A stretch of 64,000 nt of DNA, taken from NCBI GenBank assembly GCA_030549495.1, contig JAUIRK010001035.1, positions 897,523-961,522 of the forward strand, written 5' to 3'. A program made the translations under genes and the position numbers. The notes beneath the pieces are model-generated. The model ran no database searches and had not been told where the DNA came from. It worked only from the letters and a program-made list of their open reading frames with translations. Positions 24,701 through 35,200 of this stretch are shown piece by piece (within the stretch, counting starts at the first letter, position 1; every line of letters begins with the position of its first letter). This stretch comes from Nectonema munidae (lineage: Eukaryota; Nematomorpha; Nectonematoida; Nectonematidae).

Positions 24701-27275
24701 TGTTATTTTATTATTAACAAAAGGTTGAAACTAATAATAAATACTAAACTACATATGTTTGATAGGTTTTGCGTTTAAAAAATTAACACGGGTTTTATCG
24801 GGTATTCGCATATATATTTTTTGGGAGTCGGGTAATGATTTCACGACCACCTTATTGAGATACTACAGCTAACAACTAAGATTATTTCGTCTAACAGCGA
24901 TTTTTCATTTTCTTTTAGAGCTACAGCCTTTGCACCAAATAAAAATGTGAGCGGTGTCTTAAGATCTGTTGTATAGCACGGCTGTAAAGCAGTAGCCTTC
25001 TTCTTTCCTCTCTTTCGGTCAGTTTGAACAGAAACATAAATGCGTAGATTTTAATGCAGTAAATTAACTTATCCATCGATAGCGCTCGGTGCTAATCTCT
25101 GGCTATTTTAATAGGTGATTCCTGACGAGCGCGTGTTACTAAGGAAAAGGTGATCACTAGGCAAGGAACTCATCAAGCTAAACTTGAGCAATTTAATATT
25201 TTCTTCAGCAGCTAAGATGTCCTCTGCAATGCAAATATGGAAATACAGGGCGTGTCCAGTTGTCATTTAATCACACGACAGTTATCACCTGAGAATTAGC
25301 GACACGTCTGGATATTGTACATACAACGTTCATTATAACCAAGGCAAAAATTTATTAAAATCATCCATATGTAGGAACTTTCGAAAGATTATTATTAGCT
25401 TATGCATGTAATGATGATGAAAAGTCAAGTGATGTAATGTAGTTGACTTGTTGCATCATGATTTTTATGATGACAATCTGACGCATGATATGGAAGATTT
25501 GGAAATGTTGAATGCTTAAATCTCACCTAATCAAAGCAGGGTCATCTTGGTATGTTTCTTATCAATGTCCATCCACTTTGTTTTGAACAGTTCAATGTCA
25601 GGATTAAACGAAGCTGGGAAAGAAACAGAAACGACAGCTTGTAAATAAAATGTGATGTTGGCACGCTAACAACAGCCTATTTTTATCCATTCTCTGTTCT
25701 AGTAACATATATACACCACACTTTGTGTCAAAACACATTCTATTCAACTTCAATACTAACTGATGTACAGCAGCATCTGCAATATTTTCACCTGACCCAC
25801 TGGCAAGCTTAGGAATACAAAAAAGCTGATCAATTCATTAGACAAAAATTAGAATCAACGTATTTAGAGAAGAGAATATTCGTTACTAAATTTTCAGGAA
25901 TTCTGTGCTTGCCTTACGATTTCTGCGTCTTGATCTCTTTATTGATGAATAGCAAACATTATATTCTTTGGGGGTTTTCCACAAGCGCATCGATTGCTCG
26001 GATCAAGATTTCAGATAAACTTTTTCACTTACTTTTGCAACATCAACTGATACATGCATCGAAGAATTCATAAGCTTTAATCTCTTAGGCTTTGATGCAC
26101 TTTGTGTCAAAGTAGATGGTCGCCAATAAATTCTTCCAATGATGTTGAACTTTCTTTATTCCAAATTGGTGGAATTGAACTTGAAAACTCTTGTGCTTTA
26201 AAACCGCTTGTTCCCCTCCTTCTTTTCTGTTCAAGTAATGTTTACTTATCTAGGATTTTTATGAAAGAATTTTTTTAATTCCTGTACTTTTCTATTTTGT
26301 TGTTGCATCATCAGAAAGCCACGGTCTCCATCATGTCAAACGGGCGTGCACCTGCAATATCTTCTAAGTCATTTTTCTGCGTTTGAAGTAGAACAGAGGA
26401 TTGCTTGTTTCTTGACACCCTTCTTTATTTTTTCCCACTCTTTGAAATTATTTGAATTTATTTACTCCTGAGCTTAGCCAAAACCTTGTTTTGGACTTAG
26501 TGAAAGCTTCTGGTGCTATTACTCTATAACTATGTGCTGCTAATTTTAAGTTTTGAATTAATACACAAAACAAATAATAAATGATAAAGAACGATACATT
26601 AGATTTTCAAGGGGTACTAGAAACCTCTAAAATGTTTCAATTGTAATGAAATAATAAGAAAGTTAAAATGGCTAGTTTTTTTTAAAGATGAAGGAATGAA
26701 GTTCCTATTTTTTTCAAATATAAACATTTTAGACTGAATGGAATTTAGTTTGAATATAACTCTTTTTATGTGTTTATATTAAATATTGATTTGATACGCA
26801 TATGTGTTTTTTTTTCGTAGTTTCCTGGTCTTCTATACCCTTAACAGGGCTATATCTTCTTATTTCTATATGATTTTATTCCATGAAAAGTGCATAAACG
26901 ATAAATAATTCAAATATTAATTGAAACAATTTATACGGATTAAAAGTATAAAATACGCAGTGATGAATTTAAACTACCTTGAATTATTTAGACGAAGAAT
27001 ATATAAAGAAGATATTTCGCCTTCTAACTGGAAAAATGCAAGTTTCCGAAGAGTGCATTCGTGAATTTCCGAAAATTCTAAGAGCCGATATTTTTACTTT
27101 GAAAGAGAGACATGAATACCTCAAATACCTTCACTTCAATCAATACGATCCGAGTAAAGAACTCTATGTTCCATTGTCCAAGTTAAGCAGTGAAGACGAA
27201 TCAGATGAGTCCTTTGCAGTAAATGTTTGCCATACGAGTCTAACTCACTACTATAACTTCTTAAAAAAATGTTAA
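18162..27275 (+). CDS. MTERF3: Mitochondrial transcription termination factor, MTERF3-type (4 coding exons)
   Basis: Join 18162-18738, 21415-21512, 24229-24319, 26992-27275. This gives 1050 bases and 349 residues plus stop, with splice phases 1, 0 and 1 all consistent and GT-AG at every junction. The N-terminus MKNLGKKLLTLIHFNQKYF is basic and hydrophobic like a mitochondrial presequence. Helical mTERF repeats carry the typical P-x-[IL]L pattern: SPSILSLD, NPHLITFC, DPLIFIS, FPKILRAD. The C-terminus LKERHEYLKYLHFNQYDPSK...PLSKL matches the human MTERF3 end ([20 protein letters not shown]...LDKL). The family acts in the mitochondrial matrix on mtDNA transcription and ribosome assembly. The length fits short insect orthologues. 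Introns are 2.7 kb each and full of transposon relics. Confidence 0.92.
18976..19035 (-). pseudogene. Short LINE 3'-end fragment (RGRPKKT segment)
   Basis: About 55 bases almost identical to 22025-22085. On the minus strand they read LKRGRPKKT, the basic C-terminal segment of many arthropod LINE proteins. It lies in MTERF3 intron 1. Confidence 0.5.
19340..21100 (-). pseudogene. hAT transposase relic with BED finger, in MTERF3 intron 1
   Basis: On the minus strand, from high to low coordinates: a BED-type zinc-finger remnant near 20,860-20,950 (KNHLYTNHTKEV with upstream Cys codons), open pieces at 20541-20341 and 20344-20126 (MRRKINITHERFNLNAEKL; MRCLRDNNGSNSAKAFREYG), and the hAT dimerisation motif near 19360-19450 (FSAPVERLFSFTALVNQVRR). 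The last matches the hAT pattern SSAPVERLFS...RR. Frames shift between pieces. No terminal inverted repeats were found. It is antisense to the host gene. Confidence 0.65.
19502..19650 (+). repeat. tRNA-derived SINE, family A, copy 2
   Basis: Box B CTGGGTTCGATTCCCAATCG, then the family A tail CATCTGTCCATCTATGCAAG...TTCTTCCCTATGGATGCG and an A-rich end, as at 10.6 kb. It lies among the hAT relic pieces in MTERF3 intron 1. Confidence 0.6.
21415..21512 (+). CDS. MTERF3: MTERF3 coding exon 2
   Basis: Acceptor TTTTTTAAG, donor GAA|GTAAGT. Encodes GDYQAFFALSNEEVRQVFIL then NPHLITFCMTTVE, one mTERF repeat. Too short to stand out as an open frame; placed by homology and phase. Confidence 0.88.
21800..22086 (-). 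pseudogene. LINE 3'-end relic (RTE-like C-terminus)
   Basis: The minus strand from 22086 reads LKRGRPKKTWKEVVKKVWIN, then NLNIKMCKDRILCRRRLNTL. This is the (R)GRPKKTW...D...RxxWR-like tail found at the C-terminus of RTE/BovB-type and related LINE polyproteins. It lies in MTERF3 intron 2. Only the extreme 3' coding end is present. Confidence 0.5.
22604..22904. mobile_element. hAT-type MITE, 301 bp, with 8-bp target duplication
   Basis: Terminal inverted repeats CAGGGGCGCACATC / GATGTGCGCCCCTG (14 of 15 bases), each followed inward by a long G or C run (22619-22634 and 22867-22878). Flanked by TTGTCAAT at 22596-22603 and TTGTCAAC at 22905-22912, a 7-of-8 target-site duplication typical of hAT. 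Non-coding. It lies in MTERF3 intron 2. Confidence 0.88.
24229..24319 (+). CDS. MTERF3: MTERF3 coding exon 3
   Basis: Acceptor TTTTATAG, donor TCAG|GTAAAG. Encodes AHKIIFTLVLNLDENTVKEI then FLKDPLIFIS, one mTERF repeat. Phase 0 in, phase 1 out. Confidence 0.9.
24422..24745. repeat. Dispersed repeat R1, copy 1
   Basis: Shares several collinear blocks with 31378-31640: GGAAACATTGGATG-like start, TAACATTGGTATAAAGTGAA, CTGGTTAAGTAGGAAATGAA, TTGAAACCTTCTCTTATATT, and GTTGAAACTAATAATAA. Class unknown, no coding content. This copy lies in MTERF3 intron 3 and retains a middle block missing from the other. Confidence 0.65.
25530..26200 (-). pseudogene. Transposase relic, same family as 1.4-2.2 kb
   Basis: The minus strand near 25830-25640 reads LFCIPKLASGSGENIADAAV, then HQLVLKLNRMCFDTKCGVYM, then LLEQRMDKNRLLLACQHHIL. 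These are the family's conserved GTG/SGxGE..A.AV, W.V..MCFDTT...G, LLEQK and LACRHHI blocks in the right order. Further upstream (about 26000-26160) lie more degraded pieces. Stops and frame changes are present. It lies in MTERF3 intron 3, antisense to the gene. The superfamily name is not certain. Confidence 0.55.
26992..27275 (+). CDS. MTERF3: MTERF3 coding exon 4 (terminal)
   Basis: Acceptor AATTATTTAG. Starts by completing an Asp codon (DEEYIKKIFRLL...) and ends YYNFLKKC-stop. Carries the conserved C-terminal LKER...YDPSK...PLSKL block. An AATAAA at 27337 lies about 60 bases after the stop. Confidence 0.92.
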
Positions 27276-27336
27276 TGAACCAATCTTTTCTTTTTATTCT
27301 TTCTGACATGACTCCACTTCTTTGGAATACAAGCAT

Positions 27337-27342
27337 AATAAA
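27337..27342 (+). promoter_or_regulatory. Candidate poly(A) signal of MTERF3
   Basis: AATAAA 62 bases after the stop codon, followed by T-rich and GT-rich sequence. Confidence 0.5.
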
Positions 27343-28100
27343 TATTTTATAAGTTGTATTCCTTTTATATAGTTAATCCTATGCATGAAGATCGATGAAA
27401 TTCACCATTAAAGTTAATAAACTTCCATTAAAGATGCATGATTTTAACAAACGTTTTTCCATTCTTCTTTGCTTGTGTAGACAATAAGAGTAATACAAGC
27501 TAAAAACTATCCTGAAAAGGTTACATTGAGTGATATAGGCATGTAGATTCATTGTTTTACTAGTAATCGAAAGATCTTATCCAGTTTGGTAGTTAGTCAG
27601 CGTATCACATAAATTTTTTTCACATATTTAAGTTTGATATTAATCTCCATCATTTCAATAATTTTCAAACATACAGTATGAAATTTGGAGCTTGTTTTAC
27701 TTTCACTTAGTCAACTTTATCTCATAAATTTGACTAAAAATACATCATCTCAAAAATAGAGTTCTTTTGGTCTCTAAATATACATTATTCTGAGTTTTGA
27801 AGGACTTCTGATTTTTGAAAGAAGTAATTTTTGGAAATATTAGAACAGTCATTTTTGCTAAAACAAAACTTTTTAGATAAAGTTTACAAAAAAACAATTT
27901 GTCATAAAAATGTACATGTTTATATTTTTATGTTAAATTATTTTTACAAGTTGAGCCCCAAGTTTTTGAAAACTAATCGTCTGGTTATCTTTTTCAGTGA
28001 TTTTATAACATTATTAAACCAGAAACAATGGTAAGTCTATGGTGCTTAAAGGGTTAATCCAAAGATCCCATGAATATGACTAGTAACTTACTATCTCCAG
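27343..28100. other. AT-rich intergenic DNA, nothing assigned
   Basis: Follows the MTERF3 3' end. No gene or repeat end supported. Confidence 0.35.
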
Positions 28101-28105
28101 GTTAC

Positions 28106-28350
28106 GAATCGTATTGTTTTAACATATAAAGTCGTTACTGCTTGTAAAAAATGGTACACACTGAAAACCCCTGGGAAATTGCATTTTGACGTATTTTAAA
28201 GTATAACTCATAATTAAATAATTAATATAACTTTTTTATTTGGCGGTTCTCTGCTAAGGCCTAAGAAATGCAATGTCTGTGGTTGTTTATGCAACTACAG
28301 GGATGAACAAAGGGCTGACAAGAAGAGGGCAATTGCACCCTTAATATGTT
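28106..28350 (+). repeat. Repeat R2, copy 1 (possible THAP-transposon 5' end)
   Basis: About 170 bases align with 29440-29620: TTTTAACATATAAAGTCGTTACTG, GGTTCTCTGCTAA, CCTAAGAAATGCAATG. After the shared part this copy reads PKKCNVCGCLCNYRDEQ, resembling the (M)PKKCxVxGCxxNY start of THAP-domain transposases. It is broken soon after, and a family B SINE fragment (GGCAATTGCACCC) and a G run follow. Confidence 0.4.
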
Positions 28351-28365
28351 TTAAAGGGTGAAAGC

Positions 28366-28384
28366 GGGGGGGGGGGGGGGGGGG
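28366..28384. repeat. Poly-G tract (19 G)
   Basis: The longest uninterrupted G run of the window, within a repeat-derived segment. Confidence 0.8.
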
Positions 28385-28884
28385 TTGGCTGGATTGAAGC
28401 TATTCCAATGAGCGTTCTAGTTTGCTACAGCGCAAATCTATACTTGTACTAAGTAGCGTAGCCATAAATTTATATTTGGAGGGACCAAATGGGGCACTAA
28501 TTTTTATGCTTACCTACTATCTGTCTAAAATTAACGTAACAAATACTGCTTATAACAACTCTTCTCTTTGTGCTTATGAGCTCATTCATATTCTTATCTC
28601 TTTCTATTTCTTTGTTAACGTTTTAGATTTTATCATCATTAATATTTCTTATCTTCGTTTTTCATAGCAAAGAGAAATTTTTTATTGTAAATCTGCTTTC
28701 TTATTACAGGTAGAAGGCCCATCTTAACAAATACAGTTTGATCGTTACCGTAAATGATATCAATAATTTTCCTATATTTTGATTTTATTTGCTTTATATT
28801 GTTCCTATAAGCCTATATTGTCAAAAATTAATTCATTATTTCATTTTAATTTGTAAATTTCAATTTTTTAATGGTGAAGCTCAT

Positions 28885-29436
28885 GGTTTAGATTCAGGAG
28901 CCAGATCCCAAGTGGTCCATAGCTGTCTATGTCACTGCTTGTACTCATCATTCTGATTGTGAATGGTTTCAATTAAAGGTGGAAAAATACCAAGTCAACC
29001 ACGATTTATTTTCGTTGGAGTTGCAAAGTCTCCTCAACAACCAAAAATATTGGTAGAAATACAGACTATAGGCAACTAGAGGGATGAAACAGTTCCGCTC
29101 ATTCGGGAGGCTGAATTGCTCTAAACGGGAGCTGTGGATAAAATGGGGTCTTTCTTCTATTTGTAAGGCCATCCAGAAAAGGTCATCAAAGGATCAGAGA
29201 ATTTTTATGGTCATGATAGTTACATCTCTAAAACTGATGCAATATGACGTTTTGTTATCCACTTTCTCCATTTGCAACCCATGGAATCATCATCAGGCTT
29301 TTTTTCCTTAAAAAATGTGTTTAGAAAAACGGAATGAGAAATCCCAAAAACTTCATTTTCAAAAGCTGCTTGTCGATACAGCCTTATCAGTAAATGGCCG
29401 CAGTTTGATAAAATTCTATCATGCATAATAGAGTAT
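28885..29436. pseudogene. Unclassified relic between the two R2 copies
   Basis: Denser in GC than its surroundings. It contains a short frame (PDPKWSIAVYVTACTHHSDC, about 28900-29060) and a minus-strand frame, none recognised. Position between direct copies of R2 suggests it is the body of the same element, but this is inference. Confidence 0.25.
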
Positions 29437-29439
29437 CAA

Positions 29440-29620
29440 TGCAACTTGGGTCGCACTGTTTTAACATGTAAAGTCGTTACTGTATGTAAAAAATAGTTAC
29501 ACTGAAAACTCTAAACGAATTTTGTGCGTTTTAACGTTTTATATGGTAATTCATGTAAATAACTGTTTCCTCGTTCTCTGCTAACACGCAATGCCTAAGA
29601 AGTGTAATATGAAGAATTTT
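29440..29620 (+). repeat. Repeat R2, copy 2
   Basis: Direct repeat of 28106-28285, including TTTTAACATGTAAAGTCGTTACTG, CGTTCTCTGCTAA and ATGCCTAAGAAGTGTAA. The start-like ATGCCTAAGAAG is intact here where copy 1 has GGCCTAAGAAA. Confidence 0.5.
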
Positions 29621-31186
29621 ATTTTGAATCAGATCTATTTGTGTCGCAAAGGGACTGCAAAAAATAACAAAGGGTATCCAATTTTTGCAGATTAATAAAC
29701 AAAGTTTGTATGATCATGATGGAAAAATGAAAGATAAACGTAGAATTTAAAGTACTAACAAAAAACAAAATCGACACGGGTAACATCTAGAAAATTAAAT
29801 TTAAATGTAAAGGACCATAGGGATAATTTTCAGCTTTTAATCTTTTAATTTCCTCCAGGGATCTGTCTACTCTTTTGCCATGTCTGTTTGCAGTTTATCC
29901 GCTTTTTCAATTTCCTTAAATTTAAAAGAATTGCGTTATTACAACTTAGGCATTATAATTGAGCATTTAGATGATTGGCAAATGGAAATTTAAAATTAAC
30001 ACCACGTGAATAGAAGACGACACATGTGATGTTCGAATCTTGAGCCATGTTGTCAGCGGGTACCAATTGTTTAAAAACTTTGCTGGAGCGGCTTGCAGTC
30101 GATAAGAAATATCAAATTCGCGTATAAATATATTGCGTCATTTATATTTGGTATCTACGGTCTAAAATCTAGGGTTCGAAAATAGCCCAAAATATCATTA
30201 ACGATAAATACCCGGACAGAAGACATTTTTACCGGTTTTAATAATTTTTATATATTTTTTGACTTATTTCAAAATAACTTTCATTAGCTATTAAAGCTTT
30301 TGAAATTAATTAGATTCAATTAATGACGTTTAGTATAATTTTGTCATAAAGTTGAGATAAATTATAAAAATAAGAAGCGACAATATTTATTATTTTGAAG
30401 AAAAATATGATTTTAAAAAGCATAAGATGTCTAAGGATTTTCGGCGATAATCGAGAACGAATCTTTGATAAAAAAAAAAGACTGTAGAAGAAAAAGCTCT
30501 TTCACACTCTACGAGTGTTGCTCTCATTGTTAATCAACGTTGATAAAGCATTTCCAATCTATCTGATCTTTTTCCAGTTGCTTCAAATAACTTTACTTCC
30601 TTGCTCAAATCGGTTTCGGTATTTGGACATGAAGAAAGTCTTCAATTCCAGGCGCATAATTAATTATCTTCGCTCAGGTAAATAAAAGCGTTTTTTTGTT
30701 GATATTTTTTAATTACCGGTAAAATGTTCTCGGTAACGGTAAAGGAAATTACGGGTTTCGAACCCCACTAAAAACTACAGGATGCATAAAATTAAAAGCG
30801 AAACATTAATTTGAATATTAATTGAACAAGATACAATATGCTATAGAAAACAATGGCGTGATTGATGGTGAATATATAACAATCCTTGTAAATTTGTATA
30901 ACATTTCCAAAATTTTTGACTACCATAAGTGTATGATGATACGGCTCCACATTAAGCGCATAAGATACACTTATACTTGTAGTTGTTCATTGCACATGTT
31001 TTGCTAAAAAAATTGTCAAACTCCTTAATACATTGAAAATAATACTTGTATTCACGATTTATTTATTCAAAGCTAAAAAACATTAGTAAAAATAAAGACA
31101 GTGTAAAGGAACGCATATCAAGTAAAAATATTAGTGAAAGCCTATTTAAAAAAACAAGCAGTAATTGTAGACGAAAGAATACTTTT
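29621..31186. other. AT-rich intergenic DNA, nothing assigned
   Basis: No coding frame or clear repeat end. The segment 30180-30770 has ACCGG/CCGGT-rich patches of unknown origin. Confidence 0.3.
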
Positions 31187-31232
31187 AAAGCTCTGCTAGT
31201 GACAAATTATTTTTCGCAACTAGCAGAGCTTT
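31187..31232. repeat. Perfect 14-bp inverted repeat with 18-base loop
   Basis: AAAGCTCTGCTAGT pairs exactly with ACTAGCAGAGCTTT. No poly-T termination context and no known RNA is recognised. Confidence 0.7.
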
Positions 31233-31377
31233 TTAGCGAATTCTGCCGAGATTTCAGAAATAAGAATGCAGCACTCTTGTGGCGACGTTAAACAGGAATC
31301 ACTCATGAGTTACACTATTCGACCATCCATGCTAAACTCGTTGAGAGCTAAAATTTTGAAGACTAATAATATGATTG

Positions 31378-31640
31378 TGTGTGGAAACATTGGATGCGAG
31401 TTTAAATTGGTATTTCGTTTTATCTTAATTAACATTGGTATAAAGTGAAAGTTGTAGGTTCAGACGCGTAGACTAAATTGTGTGTAAACATAATAATATT
31501 CGCTAAAATGATTTTTGCATAGAAATTTGAATCTAGTTGGTTAAGTAGCAAATGAAATATGGGCTTCTTGAAACCTTCTCTTATGTTATGAACAATATTT
31601 TATTATATTTATTTATAAAAAGTTGAAACTAATAATAATG
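31378..31640. repeat. Dispersed repeat R1, copy 2
   Basis: Collinear with 24422-24745 (see that entry) but lacking its middle block. Both copies have the same orientation. Confidence 0.65.
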
Positions 31641-32127
31641 GAACTTTCAATGTTTAAAGCAGGCGATGTTCATCTTTCTGGACACTGGTGTCACGCTGGT
31701 CTTCAAAGGAATATGAGTGAGGAAAAAATATATAAAAAAATCACCCCTCGACGATTTTATAAAAACAAAATGCTAAAATCAACTTTTCTAAATATTCAAT
31801 CATTTTAAGAAAGCAGCGTTAGCTCATATTTTTTATAATAGAGAAGAAATACCAACCCATATCATCTCGTGGATCTGAAGTCAACACTTTTTCCTCATTT
31901 GATTAAGTTATACATTGATACACATACACTCACAAATTGAAGCCAGGTCCCTGCCTCTGAAACCGCCTTGGGTAAAAGATAACTAACTTTTTTAATAGTG
32001 AAAATCTGTTTTAACGTTTTCTTCGCTCTCTGTACTAGTGGATTTGTAATTCCTCATAATTTGCAATGAAAATAAAAAGACGACTGTAAGATCTTATGCA
32101 CAAACAAAGGCACAACATGCTTCTTAC

Positions 32128-32213
32128 CTTTCGAAGTGTTTTCAGTAATTGTGAGTACGACTTTTCCAACACATCATTGCAGATAATTGTGTCAAACTTT
32201 CCAGGCATCTTGC
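32128..32213 (-). CDS. GUK1: Guanylate kinase exon 6
   Basis: Acceptor CCATTTTTAG, donor CGAAAG|GTAAGA, ending in phase 0. Encodes (S)KMPGKFDTIICNDVLEKSY then SQLLKTLRK, matching human ...KEPGLFDVVIINDSLDQAYA. The strong donor argues for one further exon. Confidence 0.85.
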
Positions 32214-35200
32214 CTAAAAATGGAAACCTATTAAAGCTTTTATGCCAACCCTTATATAATACAGGTTATGCTTTCCTTCCTAGAATATCTATATGGAAAT
32301 TTTATAAAAATCTATTCTAGTTTGCTCTTTTAAAGAATGTTAGCCCGAGGTAACAAAATAAACAATGGAGACTAGTTAGATCATTTGGTTAGGCAATTAG
32401 ATAGTTTGTATTCAGTGTTTCTCAACCTTTTTCGGTCTATGGACCATTTTTTCTTGAAAAATTTCGATGGACCACTCCTACTTTTACTTTTAAGCTGTTT
32501 CATTTTCCCACAAAAATACTTATTTATGAAAAGACAAAATGATCTATTTACACTTTAAAATTTATTTTAGTAAGCAAGGATAAACTTAGTATATTAAAAT
32601 CAATTTTAATGAAGTCATTCAGTTTTATTCCATACCTTGATCTTGATGTTTCTGTCACAAGGTATCTGATAGTTCCTCTGTTATTGAGATAGAATTTATT
32701 TAATTTTCTACTGAACACATCCACAACAGATTAAAATCCAGATTACGCCAATCATGTGGTACAGAAAGGAATCATGCGTGCTTCTAGATGCTGAAAAATA
32801 TTTGAGTGTTAATCCTTTATAGATATGTAGGTAAAGACTCTTTTTTGTCAACTCTTCTTCTCAATTTCACATTCCCTTTCAAGTTCAACATTTCAGCCTG
32901 CTCAATATCTCCATCTCTAGGCTCATAATTTTCTAGATCTACAAACCTGAATGGATAATTCATATTTAATAAATCATTGTATCTTCTCTCAAATTTTAAA
33001 AAGATGGCAATTTTTTTCTCAAACTGTATTTTCCAAAATTTCATTTTACCAATATAACTTTTATCTTCTCAGTACAGTGACTAAATCTGATCTTCAAAGT
33101 TCCAGCTCTAAGTTAAGCACAGTCCCTCTTTTAAAAAGAACACCTAGTTAAAATATTTTTGATTTAATCACGAAATCTTTCCAAAATTTTCTAAGATGTA
33201 TCAGCTTGCTTCTTGAAGTTGTAATGAGCCATTTGGAACTTGAACATTAGATAGTTGATTAATGGTTCCTACAAAGCTTTTAAGGCTCAGGTCTTTTAAC
33301 AAAGATCTTATTTCTGTGTAAAGTAATAGATTTTAAAATGATTATCTTCAGAAAATTGCACAAAATCTATCATTCAGTGAGTTTGCTTTGACAAAGCTAA
33401 TTAATTGCAGGTATGGAAGTGTAAATTGTTTGTTGCGTGTCTCCTCCAATATTCTTAAAAGCAAAATGCTGTCAGGAACAACATATTTGATTCCAGAAAC
33501 AAAATCTTTCACTTATCCAGCCATGGCTGCAGCCCCATCTGATGCAATATTGATTTAATTAGTCAATAGAATAATTCCATTAAAATACAGAATTACCACA
33601 TTGATTGGTTTTCGGTAAAATTTTACAGACCAGAAGGATAGCTAGGTTGTGAATTGTTCTCTTCTCTTCAACAAAAGTAGACCATTTCACCTCTGTCTTG
33701 TAATAGTATCATTTGAAAGTGAAATTGTACTCGTTAGATACAGCATCCGTTCCTAGAATTTAATTTTCATAAGCTATCATAGCACGTTTGACAAGCTTCT
33801 CATCGAAAACTTATTATGATCCAACCTTGGCAATAATTTCAAAGATCAAATAACTTGGCTTAAGTGTCTTCGCTTTTGCAGTATTGCTCTTCTTTATAAT
33901 GTCAGATAATTTTTTGCCTTTTTAGCAGTTGGTTCAGACATTCTTAAAACTGATATGAAAAAAAACATTTTATTTTATGAATTGAAATATCAAATTTATT
34001 ATCAAGCGATATTGTTTAGAGAAAATTTTTTGCACTTTATAATATTCATGGCTCCACCACATATGGAACACAAGAGTGAGTTGTGAATTATTTTTAATAC
34101 TTATTTTAAAATTTTGTTTCGCTTCATATCCAAAGTTTAATGCTGTCCAAAGTCGATCCTATGTTCACGTACCATTTTTTATATAAATAAAAAAATATAA
34201 TACTGCATGATAAATAACAATTTAAAAATTTTCAAATATAATGGACACGTGCGTAATTATAGACAATAATATATTAGCTAAATTTTTGTGAAATAGCTAC
34301 ACTTTTTATGGCTACGAATTCTCTATTGACCACCTGACACTCTATATGGACCACTGGTGGTCCACCAAAAGCACGTTGAGAATCACTAGGTTAGATTAAT
34401 AATTTTGGTAGATCTATTTTTAACCAGGGTCTTTTCAGACCATTTGAAAAATGCGGGTCCCGCTTTCCTTTTAAATAATGATATGAAACACAAATCAAAG
34501 ACGACCGTTTTCATCAAAAGCTCTAATAAAGTTTGGAACTATCAAAATAATTTCTTTCTAAATTTGCTTCTCTCTTCTATTTATTTTTCCAGTAAAGATG
34601 AGACGATTGTAACTACAATTCACTTATTTTTTAATATTTGCTAACACTTGTTTTATATTGAACAGTAGAAAAAGATTCGCTAAAGTGAAAATATACGAAG
34701 CTTAAAATGAAAAAAGACGAACTTAAAGTAAAAATGATATAGAATTACTTAAAATAAATAAATATTCGTCCGAAAAACAAATGGTAATTTAAAAAAAGCG
34801 TAAATACTACAAATTAAGTGCGCAGTAATAAAACGCAATGTGATTCGAACGTTTAGGGTTCGTCGCTCATAGTAATGTGTTATCGTATTGCGTCTATCTC
34901 GAAGAAAATCCGTGAAAGCAGTGGTGTTATAATGTTAATCCCTTGAGGACCAGAATTTTGAAGACCAATCATCGGCTTTTTTTACAACGAAAATTTATAT
35001 ATTTAAAGCAGATGATTTTCATTTCTTTGAATTAAAATCAAAAGGTCGTATGCATTATTTTAAAGATGCTGGTTGGATCAAATGGGTTGAACACTTGGAC
35101 CTTCGAATTAAGGTTGAATGAGGTCATTATACACCAACAAATAATTTAGTTCTTTGTTGAAGATATATGTCAGCCAAGTAACGAGAGGAAGCTATATATA

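Noticed and set aside
28106-29620. LTR element from the direct repeats
   Set aside because: No primer-binding site, polypurine tract, gag or pol motif was seen, and the repeats run into a THAP-like start. A DNA transposon origin fits better.
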